NCBI GenBank assembly: GCA_947452325.1
Contig: CANGCZ010000003.1
Span: 1 to 32,232 of the forward strand
DNA: 32,232 nucleotides
Source of the DNA: Comamonadaceae bacterium
GTDB lineage: Bacteria > Pseudomonadota > Gammaproteobacteria > Burkholderiales > Burkholderiaceae_C
Reading direction: 5' to 3'
The position numbers and the translations under genes are program-made. Positions 19,515 through 28,982 of this stretch are shown piece after piece. The notes under the pieces are model-generated. The model saw only the letters and a list, made by a program, of their open reading frames with translations. It was not told the DNA's origin and did not search any database. Position 1 is the first letter of the stretch. The number at the start of each line of letters is the position of its first letter.

Positions 19515-21470
19515 ATGCATTTTCCAGCGCATTTTGATGTGATCGTTGTCGGTGGCGGCCACGCGGGAACAGAGGCTGCACTGGCCAGCGCTCGCATGGG
19601 TTGTCGCACTTTGCTGCTGACGCACAATATTGAAACCCTGGGACAAATGAGTTGCAATCCGTCAATTGGCGGAATTGGTAAAGGCCATTTGGTCAAAGAG
19701 GTGGATGCTCTCGGCGGCATCATGGCGTTGGCCACGGACATGGCCGGTATTCAATTTCGCATTCTCAATCGCTCTAAGGGACCGGCAGTTCGCGCGACAC
19801 GCGCCCAGGCCGACCGTATTCTTTACAAAGCAGCTGTTCGACACCGTCTTGAAAACCAAGCCAATCTTTGGTTATTTCAGCAAGCCGTTGATGACTTGAT
19901 GATCGAAGGCTCAAGAGTAGTAGGCGCAATTACGCAAGTGGGTGTTCGCTTTACCGCGAGATCAGTGGTCTTGACCGCTGGCACGTTTTTGGATGGAAAA
20001 ATCCATGTAGGCTTAGAAAACCATTCTGCCGGGCGGGCAGGTGATCCTCCTTCCTTGCGTTTATCGGCCCGATTGAAAGAGTTGAAATTACCGCAAGGCC
20101 GTTTGAAAACCGGCACGCCTCCGCGCCTCGATGGGCGGAGCATAGATTTCAGTCGCTGCTTTGAACAAGATGGTGACGGAATGCCTGGTGGAGAGTCTCC
20201 GGATTTACCGGTCTTCAGTTACATGGGCCGTCGCGACATGCACCCTGATCAGGTGCCTTGTTGGATCACTCATACCAACGAGAAGACCCATGACATCATT
20301 CGCAGCGGTTTTGATCGCAGCCCCATGTTCACCGGAAAAATCGATGGCGTAGGACCGCGCTATTGCCCGAGTGTGGAAGACAAAATCAACCGCTTTGCAG
20401 ACAAAAGCAGCCATCAGATTTTTCTTGAGCCCGAAGGCCTGACAACCCACGAGTACTATCCGAATGGTATTTCTACCAGCTTACCGTTTGACATTCAGTA
20501 CCAGTTGGTCAGGTCCATGGCCGGGTTGGAAAACGCGCATATTCTGCGCCCTGGGTACGCGATTGAATACGATTATTTTGACCCTCGTGAGCTGCGCAGA
20601 AGCTTTGAAACCAAGTCTATTCAGGGTTTGTTTTTCGCTGGACAAATCAATGGAACCACGGGCTATGAGGAGGCCGCGGCACAGGGCCTGTATGCCGGAA
20701 TCAATGCAGCGCTGCAATGTCAGGGCAAAGAGGCTTGGACCCCTGGCCGTGATCAAGCCTACCTTGGTGTACTGGTTGATGACTTGATCAACCAAGGCGT
20801 GGTCGAGCCCTACCGCATGTTCACCAGTCGTGCTGAGTTTCGCCTTCAATTGCGTGAAGACAATGCAGACGCACGCCTGACGGACAAAGGCCGCGAATTG
20901 GGATTGATTGACGATGCGCGCTGGGATGCTTTTTGCCGTAAGCGGGACGCTGTTTCACGTGAAACACAGCGACTGGCTTCAACCTGGGTCAATCCGGGCA
21001 ATTTGTCTCCCACTGAATCCGGCCGGGTTCTTGGCAAGCCGATCACGCATGAGCACAGCCTGGCCGACCTGCTGCGCCGACCGGATGTCAATTACGAGCG
21101 GCTAATGAGTCTTGATGGCGGGCGCTTCGCAAGTGACGACTTGGCTCAGCTCGACGCTGTTTCACGTGAAACAGTGGTTGAGCAGCTCGACATAGCTGCC
21201 AAATACGCGGGTTATATAGACCGCCAGCAAGAGGAGGTCAGGCGTGCGGCAAGTTATGAGCACCTGACATTGCCTGCGGAGCTTGACTACATGTCTATTC
21301 CGGCTTTGAGCATGGAGGTGAGGCAGAAGCTACAAAAGCACCGTCCCGAAACCCTGGGGCTGGCTTCCCGGATTTCCGGTGTCACACCTGCGGCCATATC
21401 TTTGCTGTTGGTTCACCTCAGGCGCGCTCGTTTCGGCGCCGCTGGTGAAAAAGCCGGAGCCCTGGGCTGA
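19515..21470 (+). CDS. mnmG: tRNA uridine-5-carboxymethylaminomethyl(34) synthesis enzyme MnmG
   Basis: [64 protein letters not shown]. Confidence 0.97.
   Translation: MHFPAHFDVIVVGGGHAGTEAALASARMGCRTLLLTHNIETLGQMSCNPSIGGIGKGHLVKEVDALGGIMALATDMAGIQFRILNRSKGPAVRATRAQADRILYKAAVRHRLENQANLWLFQQAVDDLMIEGSRVVGAITQVGVRFTARSVVLTAGTFLDGKIHVGLENHSAGRAGDPPSLRLSARLKELKLPQGRLKTGTPPRLDGRSIDFSRCFEQDGDGMPGGESPDLPVFSYMGRRDMHPDQVPCWITHTNEKTHDIIRSGFDRSPMFTGKIDGVGPRYCPSVEDKINRFADKSSHQIFLEPEGLTTHEYYPNGISTSLPFDIQYQLVRSMAGLENAHILRPGYAIEYDYFDPRELRRSFETKSIQGLFFAGQINGTTGYEEAAAQGLYAGINAALQCQGKEAWTPGRDQAYLGVLVDDLINQGVVEPYRMFTSRAEFRLQLREDNADARLTDKGRELGLIDDARWDAFCRKRDAVSRETQRLASTWVNPGNLSPTESGRVLGKPITHEHSLADLLRRPDVNYERLMSLDGGRFASDDLAQLDAVSRETVVEQLDIAAKYAGYIDRQQEEVRRAASYEHLTLPAELDYMSIPALSMEVRQKLQKHRPETLGLASRISGVTPAAISLLLVHLRRARFGAAGEKAGALG
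20951..20966. promoter_or_regulatory. parS site (inside mnmG)
   Basis: Perfect 16-bp palindrome TGTTTCACGTGAAACA. Confidence 0.93.
21158..21173. promoter_or_regulatory. parS site (inside mnmG)
   Basis: Perfect 16-bp palindrome TGTTTCACGTGAAACA. Confidence 0.93.
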
Positions 21471-22105
21471 TGAGGTCTTTGTCGATGGCCTTGGCCGAGG
21501 GCTTGCAATCTTTGTCCATGGAATTAACGCAAACCCAGCAACAAGTCTTGCTGGACTACATTGCCCTGCTAAGCAAATGGAACAAGGTCTATAACCTGAC
21601 GGCGGTTCGAGACCCTGAACAAATGTTGAGCCAGCATCTGCTGGACTGTTTGGCCGCGCTGCCCCCGTTGAAACAAAAGTTCCCTGCTGCTTTGGATGTG
21701 TTGGATGTCGGTGCCGGCGGCGGTTTGCCCTCGGTGGTTTTTGCGGTTGCCTGTCCGGATTGGCAGGTAACAGCGGTGGACACAGTGGCAAAAAAAGCGG
21801 CGTTTATTCAAACCACGGCGCACAGCCTGAAGCTGGCTAACCTGCGCGCGGTGCATACTCGCGTCGAGGCATTGACCGGCGGCTTTGATGTGGTGACTTG
21901 CCGCGCCTATGCCTCGTTGCGAGATTTTTGCAATTCATCGCGCCACTTGTTAAAGCCAGGCGGGACATGGATGGCCATGAAGGCAAAGCCACCGACCGAA
22001 GAGTTGATGGAATTGCCCGCAGATGTGTGTGTCGACAAACTTGAAACATTGGCCGTTCCCGGCCTAGAGGCTGACCGCTGTTTGGTTTGGATGCGGCCGG
22101 TTTGA
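21470..22105 (+). CDS. rsmG: 16S rRNA (guanine(527)-N(7))-methyltransferase
   Basis: LLSKWNKVYNLTAVRDPEQMLSQHLLDCLAALP, DVGAGGGLPSVVFA; start overlaps mnmG stop by 1 bp (TGATG). Confidence 0.95.
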   Translation: MRSLSMALAEGLQSLSMELTQTQQQVLLDYIALLSKWNKVYNLTAVRDPEQMLSQHLLDCLAALPPLKQKFPAALDVLDVGAGGGLPSVVFAVACPDWQVTAVDTVAKKAAFIQTTAHSLKLANLRAVHTRVEALTGGFDVVTCRAYASLRDFCNSSRHLLKPGGTWMAMKAKPPTEELMELPADVCVDKLETLAVPGLEADRCLVWMRPV

Positions 22106-22174
22106 CCGCTGCCTTGTCGGGCAGTGCGGGCGACTCGGTTCTGATTTGTGGCGCGGTTATGCTGGTTTAAGCGT

Positions 22175-22190
22175 TGTTTCACGTGAAACA
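22175..22190. promoter_or_regulatory. parS site (rsmG downstream intergenic)
   Basis: Perfect 16-bp palindrome TGTTTCACGTGAAACA. Confidence 0.95.
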
Positions 22191-22259
22191 ACTTTTGTAG
22201 CCTGTCCCTTGGCAGTTACACTCTCAAGTCCGCACAGGTAGTCTCTCGCAAGGTTTTTC

Positions 22260-22506
22260 ATGGTTGGTATTTCAGATTACCCGGCTTTTGCCGGTGCTGT
22301 CGTCGTCTTTCTCGCCATTCCCGGCCCTGGTAATTTGGCTTTGTTGACTGCGGCCGCCACCGGTGGGCGTAAGGGCGCATCAGAACGACTTTCGGCTTTT
22401 CGTTGACATGCAACAACAACCCGGCACGCTGACCTTTGCGGCCATGGCTGCCACGGTCGCGGTTTTGACTTTCCTCTACGGCTTGCGTTTGGTTTTACAG
22501 AAATAA
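22260..22506 (+). pseudogene. Remnant of a LysE/RhtB-family translocator
   Basis: N-terminal MVGISDYPAFAGAVVVFLAIPGPGNLALLTAAATGGRKGASE then frame break. A second-frame fragment NDFRLFVDMQQQPGTLTFAAMAATVAVLTFLYGLRLVLQK* resembles a later LysE segment; the middle and the C-terminus are missing. Confidence 0.8.
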
Positions 22507-22511
22507 ACACC

Positions 22512-23309
22512 ATGGCTCATATTTTTTGCATTGCCAATCAAAAAGGCGGGGTCGGTAAGACCACCACCACCATCAATCTGGCCGCCGCATTGGCCGCCAT
22601 AGGCCAGCGGGTGTTGTTGATTGATTTAGACCCACAGGGAAACGCCACCATGGGTTCGGGCGTAGACAAACGGCAATTGGCGTTTTCGGTGTACGACGTG
22701 TTGTTGGGCGAAAACTCCATAGCACAGGCGCGCACACGCAGCCGCTGGGGCGAAGCCGCCGCCCGCCAGGACATGCCTACCTATGACGTGCTTGGCGCAA
22801 ACAGAGATTTGGCCGGTGCCGAGGTCGAGCTGGTTAACCTGGAGCAGCGTGAAAAGCGCTTGAAAAACGCCATCGCAGAATCCATCCATGAGTACGACAT
22901 TGTGCTCATCGACTGCCCGCCGTCTTTGTCAATGCTGACACTCAATGGCTTGTGTGCGGCTCACGGTGTGATTGTGCCCATGCAATGCGAGTATTTTGCT
23001 CTGGAAGGGCTGACCGATCTTGTCAACACCATCAAACAAGTCCACGCCAACCTGAACAAAGACTTGAAAATCATAGGCTTGTTGCGGGTCATGTTTGACC
23101 CGCGCATTACCTTGCAACAACAAGTCAGCGATCAACTCAAATCACATTTCGGCGACAAAGTCTTCAACACCTTGATTCCGCGCAACGTGCGTCTGGCAGA
23201 AGCGCCGAGCTACGGTTTGCCTGGTGTAGTGTTTGACCCGTCAGCCAAGGGCAGTCAAGCCTTTATAGATTTCGCCAAGGAATTGGTGCACAGGTTTCAG
23301 TCTACGTAA
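22512..23309 (+). CDS. parA: Chromosome partitioning ATPase ParA/Soj
   Basis: IANQKGGVGKTTTTINLAAALA, LLIDLDPQGNATMGSG, DIVLIDCPPSLSMLT. Confidence 0.96.
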   Translation: MAHIFCIANQKGGVGKTTTTINLAAALAAIGQRVLLIDLDPQGNATMGSGVDKRQLAFSVYDVLLGENSIAQARTRSRWGEAAARQDMPTYDVLGANRDLAGAEVELVNLEQREKRLKNAIAESIHEYDIVLIDCPPSLSMLTLNGLCAAHGVIVPMQCEYFALEGLTDLVNTIKQVHANLNKDLKIIGLLRVMFDPRITLQQQVSDQLKSHFGDKVFNTLIPRNVRLAEAPSYGLPGVVFDPSAKGSQAFIDFAKELVHRFQST

Positions 23310-23336
23310 ATAAACACAAGCGCAAAGAGAACAGCC

Positions 23337-24239
23337 ATGGCGACAAAAAAAATCAAAGGATTGGGGCGAGGCCTGGAGGCCTTATTGGGTCCAACCGCCA
23401 CGGAGTCCGGTCAAATGGCTGCAGCCGAAAGTGCGCCAGCTGTATTGAAGCTGGATCAATTGGTGGCCGGCGTTTACCAGCCGCGCAAGCGCATGGACGA
23501 AGGCGCTTTGTATGAGTTGGCCGAAAGCATCAAATCGCAAGGCATCATGCAGCCTATTCTGGTGCGCAAAATCGATGCCGGTGGTTATGAAATCATCGCC
23601 GGAGAGCGGCGTTTTCGCGCAGCCAAACTGGCTGGTTTGACCGAGGTGCCGGTGCTGGTGCGCGAAGTCAGCGACCAAAACGCTGCCGCCATGGCCTTGA
23701 TAGAAAACATGCAGCGCGAGGATTTGAATCCGCTGGAAGAGGCCCAAGGTTTGCAACGGCTGATACGCGAATTCGGCTTGACCCACGAAGCTGCCGCGCA
23801 AGCAGTAGGTCGTTCACGCAGTGCAGCCAGCAATCTGTTGCGCTTGCTGAATTTGGCCGAACCTGTGCAAACCATGTTGATCGCCGGTGACATTGACATG
23901 GGTCATGCGCGCGCCTTGCTGTCCTTGGACAAAGCCGCGCAAATCACGGCGGCCAATCAAATCAGTGCCAAAAAAATGTCTGTGCGGGAAGCGGAAACGC
24001 TGGTGAAAAAAATTGGCGCTGACTTCTCGCTTGTCACCCAAAAACCCGCCAAGGAAAAGTCCCGTGACCTCAAAAGACTAGAGGAAGAGTTATCGGATTT
24101 GTTGACGGCACAGGTTGAAATCCGCGTGAAAAAACAAAGCAAGCGTTTTGGCAAAATGGACCAATCAGGAGAGATATCCATTGCCTTTGGGTCGCTTGAA
24201 GCCTTGAACGGTTTGATTGAAAAATTACAGTCTTCCTAG
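23337..24239 (+). CDS. parB: Chromosome partitioning protein ParB
   Basis: KGLGRGLEALLG, AGERRFRAAKLAG, ALIENMQREDLNPLEEAQG, HTH region VGRSRSAASNLLRLL. Confidence 0.96.
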   Translation: MATKKIKGLGRGLEALLGPTATESGQMAAAESAPAVLKLDQLVAGVYQPRKRMDEGALYELAESIKSQGIMQPILVRKIDAGGYEIIAGERRFRAAKLAGLTEVPVLVREVSDQNAAAMALIENMQREDLNPLEEAQGLQRLIREFGLTHEAAAQAVGRSRSAASNLLRLLNLAEPVQTMLIAGDIDMGHARALLSLDKAAQITAANQISAKKMSVREAETLVKKIGADFSLVTQKPAKEKSRDLKRLEEELSDLLTAQVEIRVKKQSKRFGKMDQSGEISIAFGSLEALNGLIEKLQSS

Positions 24240-24257
24240 GGCTTGCACAATGGCGCA

Positions 24258-24290
24258 GACAGCATCGAGCGGTTATGCTCAGCTGCTGTC
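24258..24290 (+). terminator. Possible hairpin terminator/attenuator between parB and the ABC operon
   Basis: GACAGCA-tc-GAGC-ggttat-GCTC-agc-TGCTGTC followed by TCAATTGTTTT; weak U tract. Confidence 0.35.
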
Positions 24291-24338
24291 TCAATTGTTT
24301 TCTGCATAAGCTTTTAAATACCTGTTTTGGAGTGTCAC

Positions 24339-25637
24339 ATGTCTTTTAACCAACCCCGCATACTTCGCTTGTGCGCCGCTGCCGCCATCGGCTTTTCTGC
24401 CATGACAGCCATGGCGCAAGAGACCTTCAAAATCGGCATCGTCAGTTTTCTCTCCGGTCAAGCGGCAGAAAGCTTCGGCATTCCGGCAGTCAATGGTGCC
24501 AAGGTATTGATAGACGCGTTCAACAAAGGCCATGCGCCCGCACCCTACAACAAGGCCGGTTTCGGCGGTTTGCAAATCGAAGCCATTTATGTGGATGAAG
24601 CCGGTGGTGCAACCAAACAGGTACAGGAGTTGCGCAACCTGTATGAGCGCGAAAAAGTCGATGTGGTGGTCGGTTATGTCGGCTCGGGCGACTGCCTGGC
24701 AGTGGCGCCCGTAGCCGAAGAATTGAAAAAATTCCTGGTTCTTTACGATTGCGGAACACCGCGTATTTTCGAAGAGAACAATTACAAATATGTGTTTCGC
24801 ACGGCCTCACATGCGGCCATGGACAACGTGTCTATGGTGCGCTATTTGAAGTCACGCAAAATCCCGGTCAGTAACTACAGCATGATCAATCAGGATTACG
24901 CCTGGGGACAGGATTCGCGCAAAGACTTCATGTTGTCCATGGCCAATTTGTACCCGGATGCCAAACCTGCGGTCGATCAATTGCCCAAATTCGGCGCGGG
25001 TCAATACGGCACGGAAATTTCCGCGCTCATGTCACAACCCGCAGACCTGATTCACTCCAGTTTGTGGGGTGGTGATTTGCAGGCATTCATTCTGCAATCC
25101 GGTCCGCGCGGCATGTTCAAAAAATCGCAAGTGGTGCTGACTGCTGCCGACCATGTGCTGCCCGGCCTGGGCAACAAAGTGCCTGACGGCACCATCATCG
25201 GTGCCCGTGGCGCCTATGGCTTGATGGCCCCGCCCTCGCCTTTGAACACTTGGTGGTGGGAGCTCTATAGCAAGGCCAACAATGTGTACCCGGTGCAAGC
25301 GCCTTACCGCATGGCCCAGTCACTCATGGGTTTGAAACTCGCTGTTGAAAAAGCCATGCAAGCCAACAAAGGACAAAAGCCATCCATGGAGCAAATGATG
25401 ACAGCCTTGCGTGGCAGCGAATGGATGTCACCTGCAGGCAAGATCCGCATGGCCTTGGGCAATGGTCAACAAGCCATCCAAGACACGGCTATCGGACGCA
25501 CCAAATGGAGCGAAGACAAGAAAATGGTGTTGATAGAAGACATACAGCACTTTGATGCCGATTGCGTGAACCCGCCGCCGAATGTGAAATCGGAAGACTG
25601 GCTCAAATCCGGGTTTGCTGGCGCCAAGTGCAAATAA
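24339..25637 (+). CDS. ABC transporter substrate-binding protein (branched-chain amino acid/amide type, Peripla_BP_6-like)
   Basis: Signal peptide MSFNQPRILRLCAAAAIGFSAMTAMAQ; TFKIGIVSFLSGQAAESFGIPAVNGAKVLIDAFN. ATG 24339 preferred over TTG 24327. Confidence 0.88.
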   Translation: MSFNQPRILRLCAAAAIGFSAMTAMAQETFKIGIVSFLSGQAAESFGIPAVNGAKVLIDAFNKGHAPAPYNKAGFGGLQIEAIYVDEAGGATKQVQELRNLYEREKVDVVVGYVGSGDCLAVAPVAEELKKFLVLYDCGTPRIFEENNYKYVFRTASHAAMDNVSMVRYLKSRKIPVSNYSMINQDYAWGQDSRKDFMLSMANLYPDAKPAVDQLPKFGAGQYGTEISALMSQPADLIHSSLWGGDLQAFILQSGPRGMFKKSQVVLTAADHVLPGLGNKVPDGTIIGARGAYGLMAPPSPLNTWWWELYSKANNVYPVQAPYRMAQSLMGLKLAVEKAMQANKGQKPSMEQMMTALRGSEWMSPAGKIRMALGNGQQAIQDTAIGRTKWSEDKKMVLIEDIQHFDADCVNPPPNVKSEDWLKSGFAGAKCK

Positions 25638-25689
25638 GGTCTGAGTGCCAAGCAGAGAAAACACGCATAAACGTACCGGTAACTGATCT

Positions 25690-26586
25690 ATGCAACTTGC
25701 TTTGACCATTCTGGTCGACGGCTTGAGCTATGCCTCTTGGCTGTTCATCGTCGCGCTGGGCCTGACACTGGTGTTCGGCGTGCTCAAAATCCTGAACATC
25801 GCACATGGCAGTTTTTATGCCCTGGGTGCTTATGCCGCAGCCACGGTCGTGGCCTGGTTCAGCGGCAGCGGAGCGGCGCCTTCTTTATCGCTGTTGGCCA
25901 TGCTGTTGGCGGCGATTGCTGTGGCCATGTTGACCGCACCGTTGACAGAACGCGGCTTGCTGCGCTTTTACTACGGTCGCGACGAAGTGCTGCTGGTGCT
26001 GGTGACCTATGCCATGTTTTTGATGATGGAAGACATCACCAAATTGATTTGGGGTGCCAATCCCTATTACGTCTCAGAACCGTATGCTTTGTTCGGCAAT
26101 ATCGACATAGGACGGCAAAGCTATGTCGGCTATGACTTGTTTCTGGTTGTGCTGGCCGTGGTGGTGGGATTGGCTGTCTGGTGGGGGTTGAACCGCACGC
26201 GTGCGGGCAAAATCGTCACTGCCGTCATTCACAGCCCGGAAATAGCTTCGAGCATGGGCATCAAAGTGTCACGTGTGTACATGGTGTCTTTTGCAGCGGG
26301 CATTTTTCTGGCCGCCCTGGGCGGCGCTTTCACCGCCCCGATGATTTCTGTGCAGCCGGGAGTCTCGGTCGGGGTCATTATTATTTCGTTTGCGGTTGTC
26401 ATCATTGGCGGCTTGGGCAGTATCGAAGGCGCCGCCATCGGTGCCATCATTGTGGGATTGGCGCGCGCCTTGGCAGTGCACACCATGCCTGTGGCGGAAT
26501 TGTTTTCTGTCTATTTGGTGATGGCGCTGGTGCTGGTGTTCAGACCCGAGGGTTTGTTTCAACGCATTCAGGCCCGGAAAATTTAA
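25690..26586 (+). CDS. ABC transporter permease, LivH type
   Basis: Multi-TM; GLTLVFGVLKILNIAHGSFYALGAY and GGLGSIEGAAIGAIIVGLARAL. Confidence 0.9.
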   Translation: MQLALTILVDGLSYASWLFIVALGLTLVFGVLKILNIAHGSFYALGAYAAATVVAWFSGSGAAPSLSLLAMLLAAIAVAMLTAPLTERGLLRFYYGRDEVLLVLVTYAMFLMMEDITKLIWGANPYYVSEPYALFGNIDIGRQSYVGYDLFLVVLAVVVGLAVWWGLNRTRAGKIVTAVIHSPEIASSMGIKVSRVYMVSFAAGIFLAALGGAFTAPMISVQPGVSVGVIIISFAVVIIGGLGSIEGAAIGAIIVGLARALAVHTMPVAELFSVYLVMALVLVFRPEGLFQRIQARKI

Positions 26587-26589
26587 ACC

Positions 26590-27522
26590 ATGTCCAAATT
26601 GTTAATCACTGCCTTGCTGGTGTTTGTCGCTGCATTGGGTGCGGGTGCGTTTGTGCCTCGCTGGTTGCAGTTCATGCTGACCATGGCGCTGGCCAATGGC
26701 CTGGTTTCATTGGGTATTGTTTTTCTGATGCGCGGCGGTGTGGTGGCTTTCGGACAAGGTCTGATGTCAGCCATTGGCGGATACACGGCGGCGCTGGTCT
26801 TCAATATGCTGGGCTGGCAGGATGCCATTGTTTTGCCTTTGCTTGGCGGTCTCATGGCGTGTCTGATCACCGCGCCTTTTGCCCCCTTGCTGGCCGGTTA
26901 CCGTGGCATCTTTTTCTCTATGTTGACCTTGGCCATGTCCATGGTCGGTTACGGCATCTTGGTCAAAACCGACAGCCTGGGCGGGTCTGACGGATTCAAT
27001 ATGGGCCGCGTCACCTTGTTCGGACAAACACTGGCAGACCATCAGGTCAGCTTCACGGTCTATGCCGTCACTTTGTTTTTTGCGGTGGCCAGCGCTTTGT
27101 TTGCACGCATTTATTTCTCATCCACCCGTGGCCTGGTCACACAAGCCATCAAGGACAACGAGTTGCGCGTCGAATACATGGGCGGTTCAGTCAGCCGCAG
27201 TATGGCCATCAATTTCTGGCTGGCCTCTTTCTTGGGCGGCCTAGGCGGCGCACTGGCGGTGGTGGCTTTGGGTCACATTGAACCGAACTTTAGCTATTGG
27301 ACGGCTTCCGGTGAATTTGTGTTTGTCGCCATTCTGGCCGGTACGCAAAGCGTGGTGGCCATCATGTTGTCGTCGGTGGTGCTCGAGGTTGTGCGGTCTT
27401 TTTCCAGCTCCTATTTCCCCAACACCTGGCAGTTGGCTTTGGGCTTGTTCTTGTTGCTGGTCATCCGCTTTCTGCCCCAGGGCTTGGGTTCGCTGCGCCC
27501 GGGCAAAAAGGACGCACCATGA
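26590..27522 (+). CDS. ABC transporter permease, LivM type
   Basis: Multi-TM; RGLVTQAIKDNELRVEYMGGSVSRSMAINFWLASFLGGLGGAL. Confidence 0.9.
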   Translation: MSKLLITALLVFVAALGAGAFVPRWLQFMLTMALANGLVSLGIVFLMRGGVVAFGQGLMSAIGGYTAALVFNMLGWQDAIVLPLLGGLMACLITAPFAPLLAGYRGIFFSMLTLAMSMVGYGILVKTDSLGGSDGFNMGRVTLFGQTLADHQVSFTVYAVTLFFAVASALFARIYFSSTRGLVTQAIKDNELRVEYMGGSVSRSMAINFWLASFLGGLGGALAVVALGHIEPNFSYWTASGEFVFVAILAGTQSVVAIMLSSVVLEVVRSFSSSYFPNTWQLALGLFLLLVIRFLPQGLGSLRPGKKDAP

Positions 27523-28283
27523 GTTCAGAATATTTATTGCAAGCCCGGGGCTTGAACAAAACCTTTGGCGCGGTGGTGGCCGCCCAAGACATCCATATCA
27601 GCATTCGACCTGGTGAACGCGTCAGCTTGATTGGCAGCAACGGCGCGGGCAAAACCACGTTTGTCAACATGATCACCGGCTACATCAAGCCTGACAGCGG
27701 AGAGATTCAGCTGGCCGGTGTGCGAACCAATGAGATGTCGCCCAGACAAATCACCCGGCTTGGCGTGGCGCGGTCTTTTCAAATACCGCAGATTTACCCC
27801 AGCCTCAGCGTGATGGAAAACATGCTGGTGGCACAAGCCTGTCACGAAGACCGTTTGTCATTGTGGCGGCCGGCCCGCACCCCTGCTTCGCAGGAGCGCG
27901 CCGAGGAAGTGCTCAAGCGTTTTCGTTTACAGGATCAGCGCCAACGTCTGGTCGCCGAGTTGCCAGGTGGCATGCGCAAGTTGTTGGACATCGCCTTGGC
28001 CTTGATCGGGCAACCGCGCTTGCTGTTGCTGGATGAACCTACCAGCGGTGTGGCCGCAGAAGAAAAATTTCCCATGATGGACACGGTGATGCAAGCGCTC
28101 AGCGGTCAACCTTTGACAACCTTGTTTGTCGAGCACGACATGGACATTGTGAGCCGCTATTGCGACCGGGTGATTGCTTTTTACAGTGGCCGCATCATTG
28201 CCGACGATGTGCCGTCGGTGGCGTTGGCCAATGCCGACGTGCGCCGCTACGTCACCGGTGAAACAGGGGCCGCTCATGCTTGA
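27519..28283 (+). CDS. ABC transporter ATP-binding protein, LivG type
   Basis: Walker A GSNGAGKTTFVNMITG; Walker B LLLLDEPTSGVA. Confidence 0.92.
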   Translation: MSSEYLLQARGLNKTFGAVVAAQDIHISIRPGERVSLIGSNGAGKTTFVNMITGYIKPDSGEIQLAGVRTNEMSPRQITRLGVARSFQIPQIYPSLSVMENMLVAQACHEDRLSLWRPARTPASQERAEEVLKRFRLQDQRQRLVAELPGGMRKLLDIALALIGQPRLLLLDEPTSGVAAEEKFPMMDTVMQALSGQPLTTLFVEHDMDIVSRYCDRVIAFYSGRIIADDVPSVALANADVRRYVTGETGAAHA

Positions 28284-28929
28284 ATTGAAAAACATGCACG
28301 TGCATATTGCGTCGGCGCAAGTCTTGCGCGGCTTCAGCCTGACGGTACAACAAGGCCAAATGGCCGGACTGGTCGGACGCAATGGCGCGGGCAAGACCAG
28401 CACCATGCGCAGCATCATGGGGCATTTGCCTTTGCGTCAAGGCAGCATGCATTTTGACGGCCAGGACTTGTGTGCCTTGCCGCCGGAAGCGCGCGCCGCA
28501 TTAGGCATTGGTTACATGCCCGAAGACCGGGGCTTGGTACCTGAACTCACGGTTGAAGAAAACATGCTGATTCCCTTGTGGGTCAGCAAAACGCTCAAGG
28601 TCGATGACCGCCTGGGCTTTGTGTACCAGGTCTTGCCCGAACTCAAAGACATGGCACAGCGCCGGGCCTTGTTGCTCTCAGGTGGTCAGCAAAAACTCGT
28701 GGCTTTGGGGCGCGCTTTGGCCGTGGGCACCCGTTTGTTGTTGCTGGACGAGCCTTTTGAAGGCGTGGCGCCAGCCTTGTCTATGCGATTGTCTGAAGTG
28801 ATTTCCCGCTTAAAAGGCAGCGAGTTGTCGGTGTTGATTTCTCAATCCGACCTGAACCATTCCAGCGGACTGCTGGACACGACCGTGGTGATTGAACGCG
28901 GTGCGAATGCGGAGACCGCCGCTGCATGA
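28276..28929 (+). CDS. ABC transporter ATP-binding protein, LivF type
   Basis: MLELKNMHVHIASAQVLRGFSL, Walker A GRNGAGKTSTMRSIMG, LSGGQQKLVALGRAL, LLLLDEPFEGVAP. ATG 28276 overlaps livG-like end. Confidence 0.9.
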   Translation: MLELKNMHVHIASAQVLRGFSLTVQQGQMAGLVGRNGAGKTSTMRSIMGHLPLRQGSMHFDGQDLCALPPEARAALGIGYMPEDRGLVPELTVEENMLIPLWVSKTLKVDDRLGFVYQVLPELKDMAQRRALLLSGGQQKLVALGRALAVGTRLLLLDEPFEGVAPALSMRLSEVISRLKGSELSVLISQSDLNHSSGLLDTTVVIERGANAETAAA

Positions 28930-28982
28930 ACCGCGCGTAAAAGCCGCTTGCTTAACGGCCTTTAAAGTAAATAACTGCGGTT

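Noticed and set aside
28930-28982. Possible terminator between livF-like and the FAD oxidase gene
   Set aside because: Only a 4-bp core stem (GCCG/CGGC) with weak flanking A/T; too weak to call.
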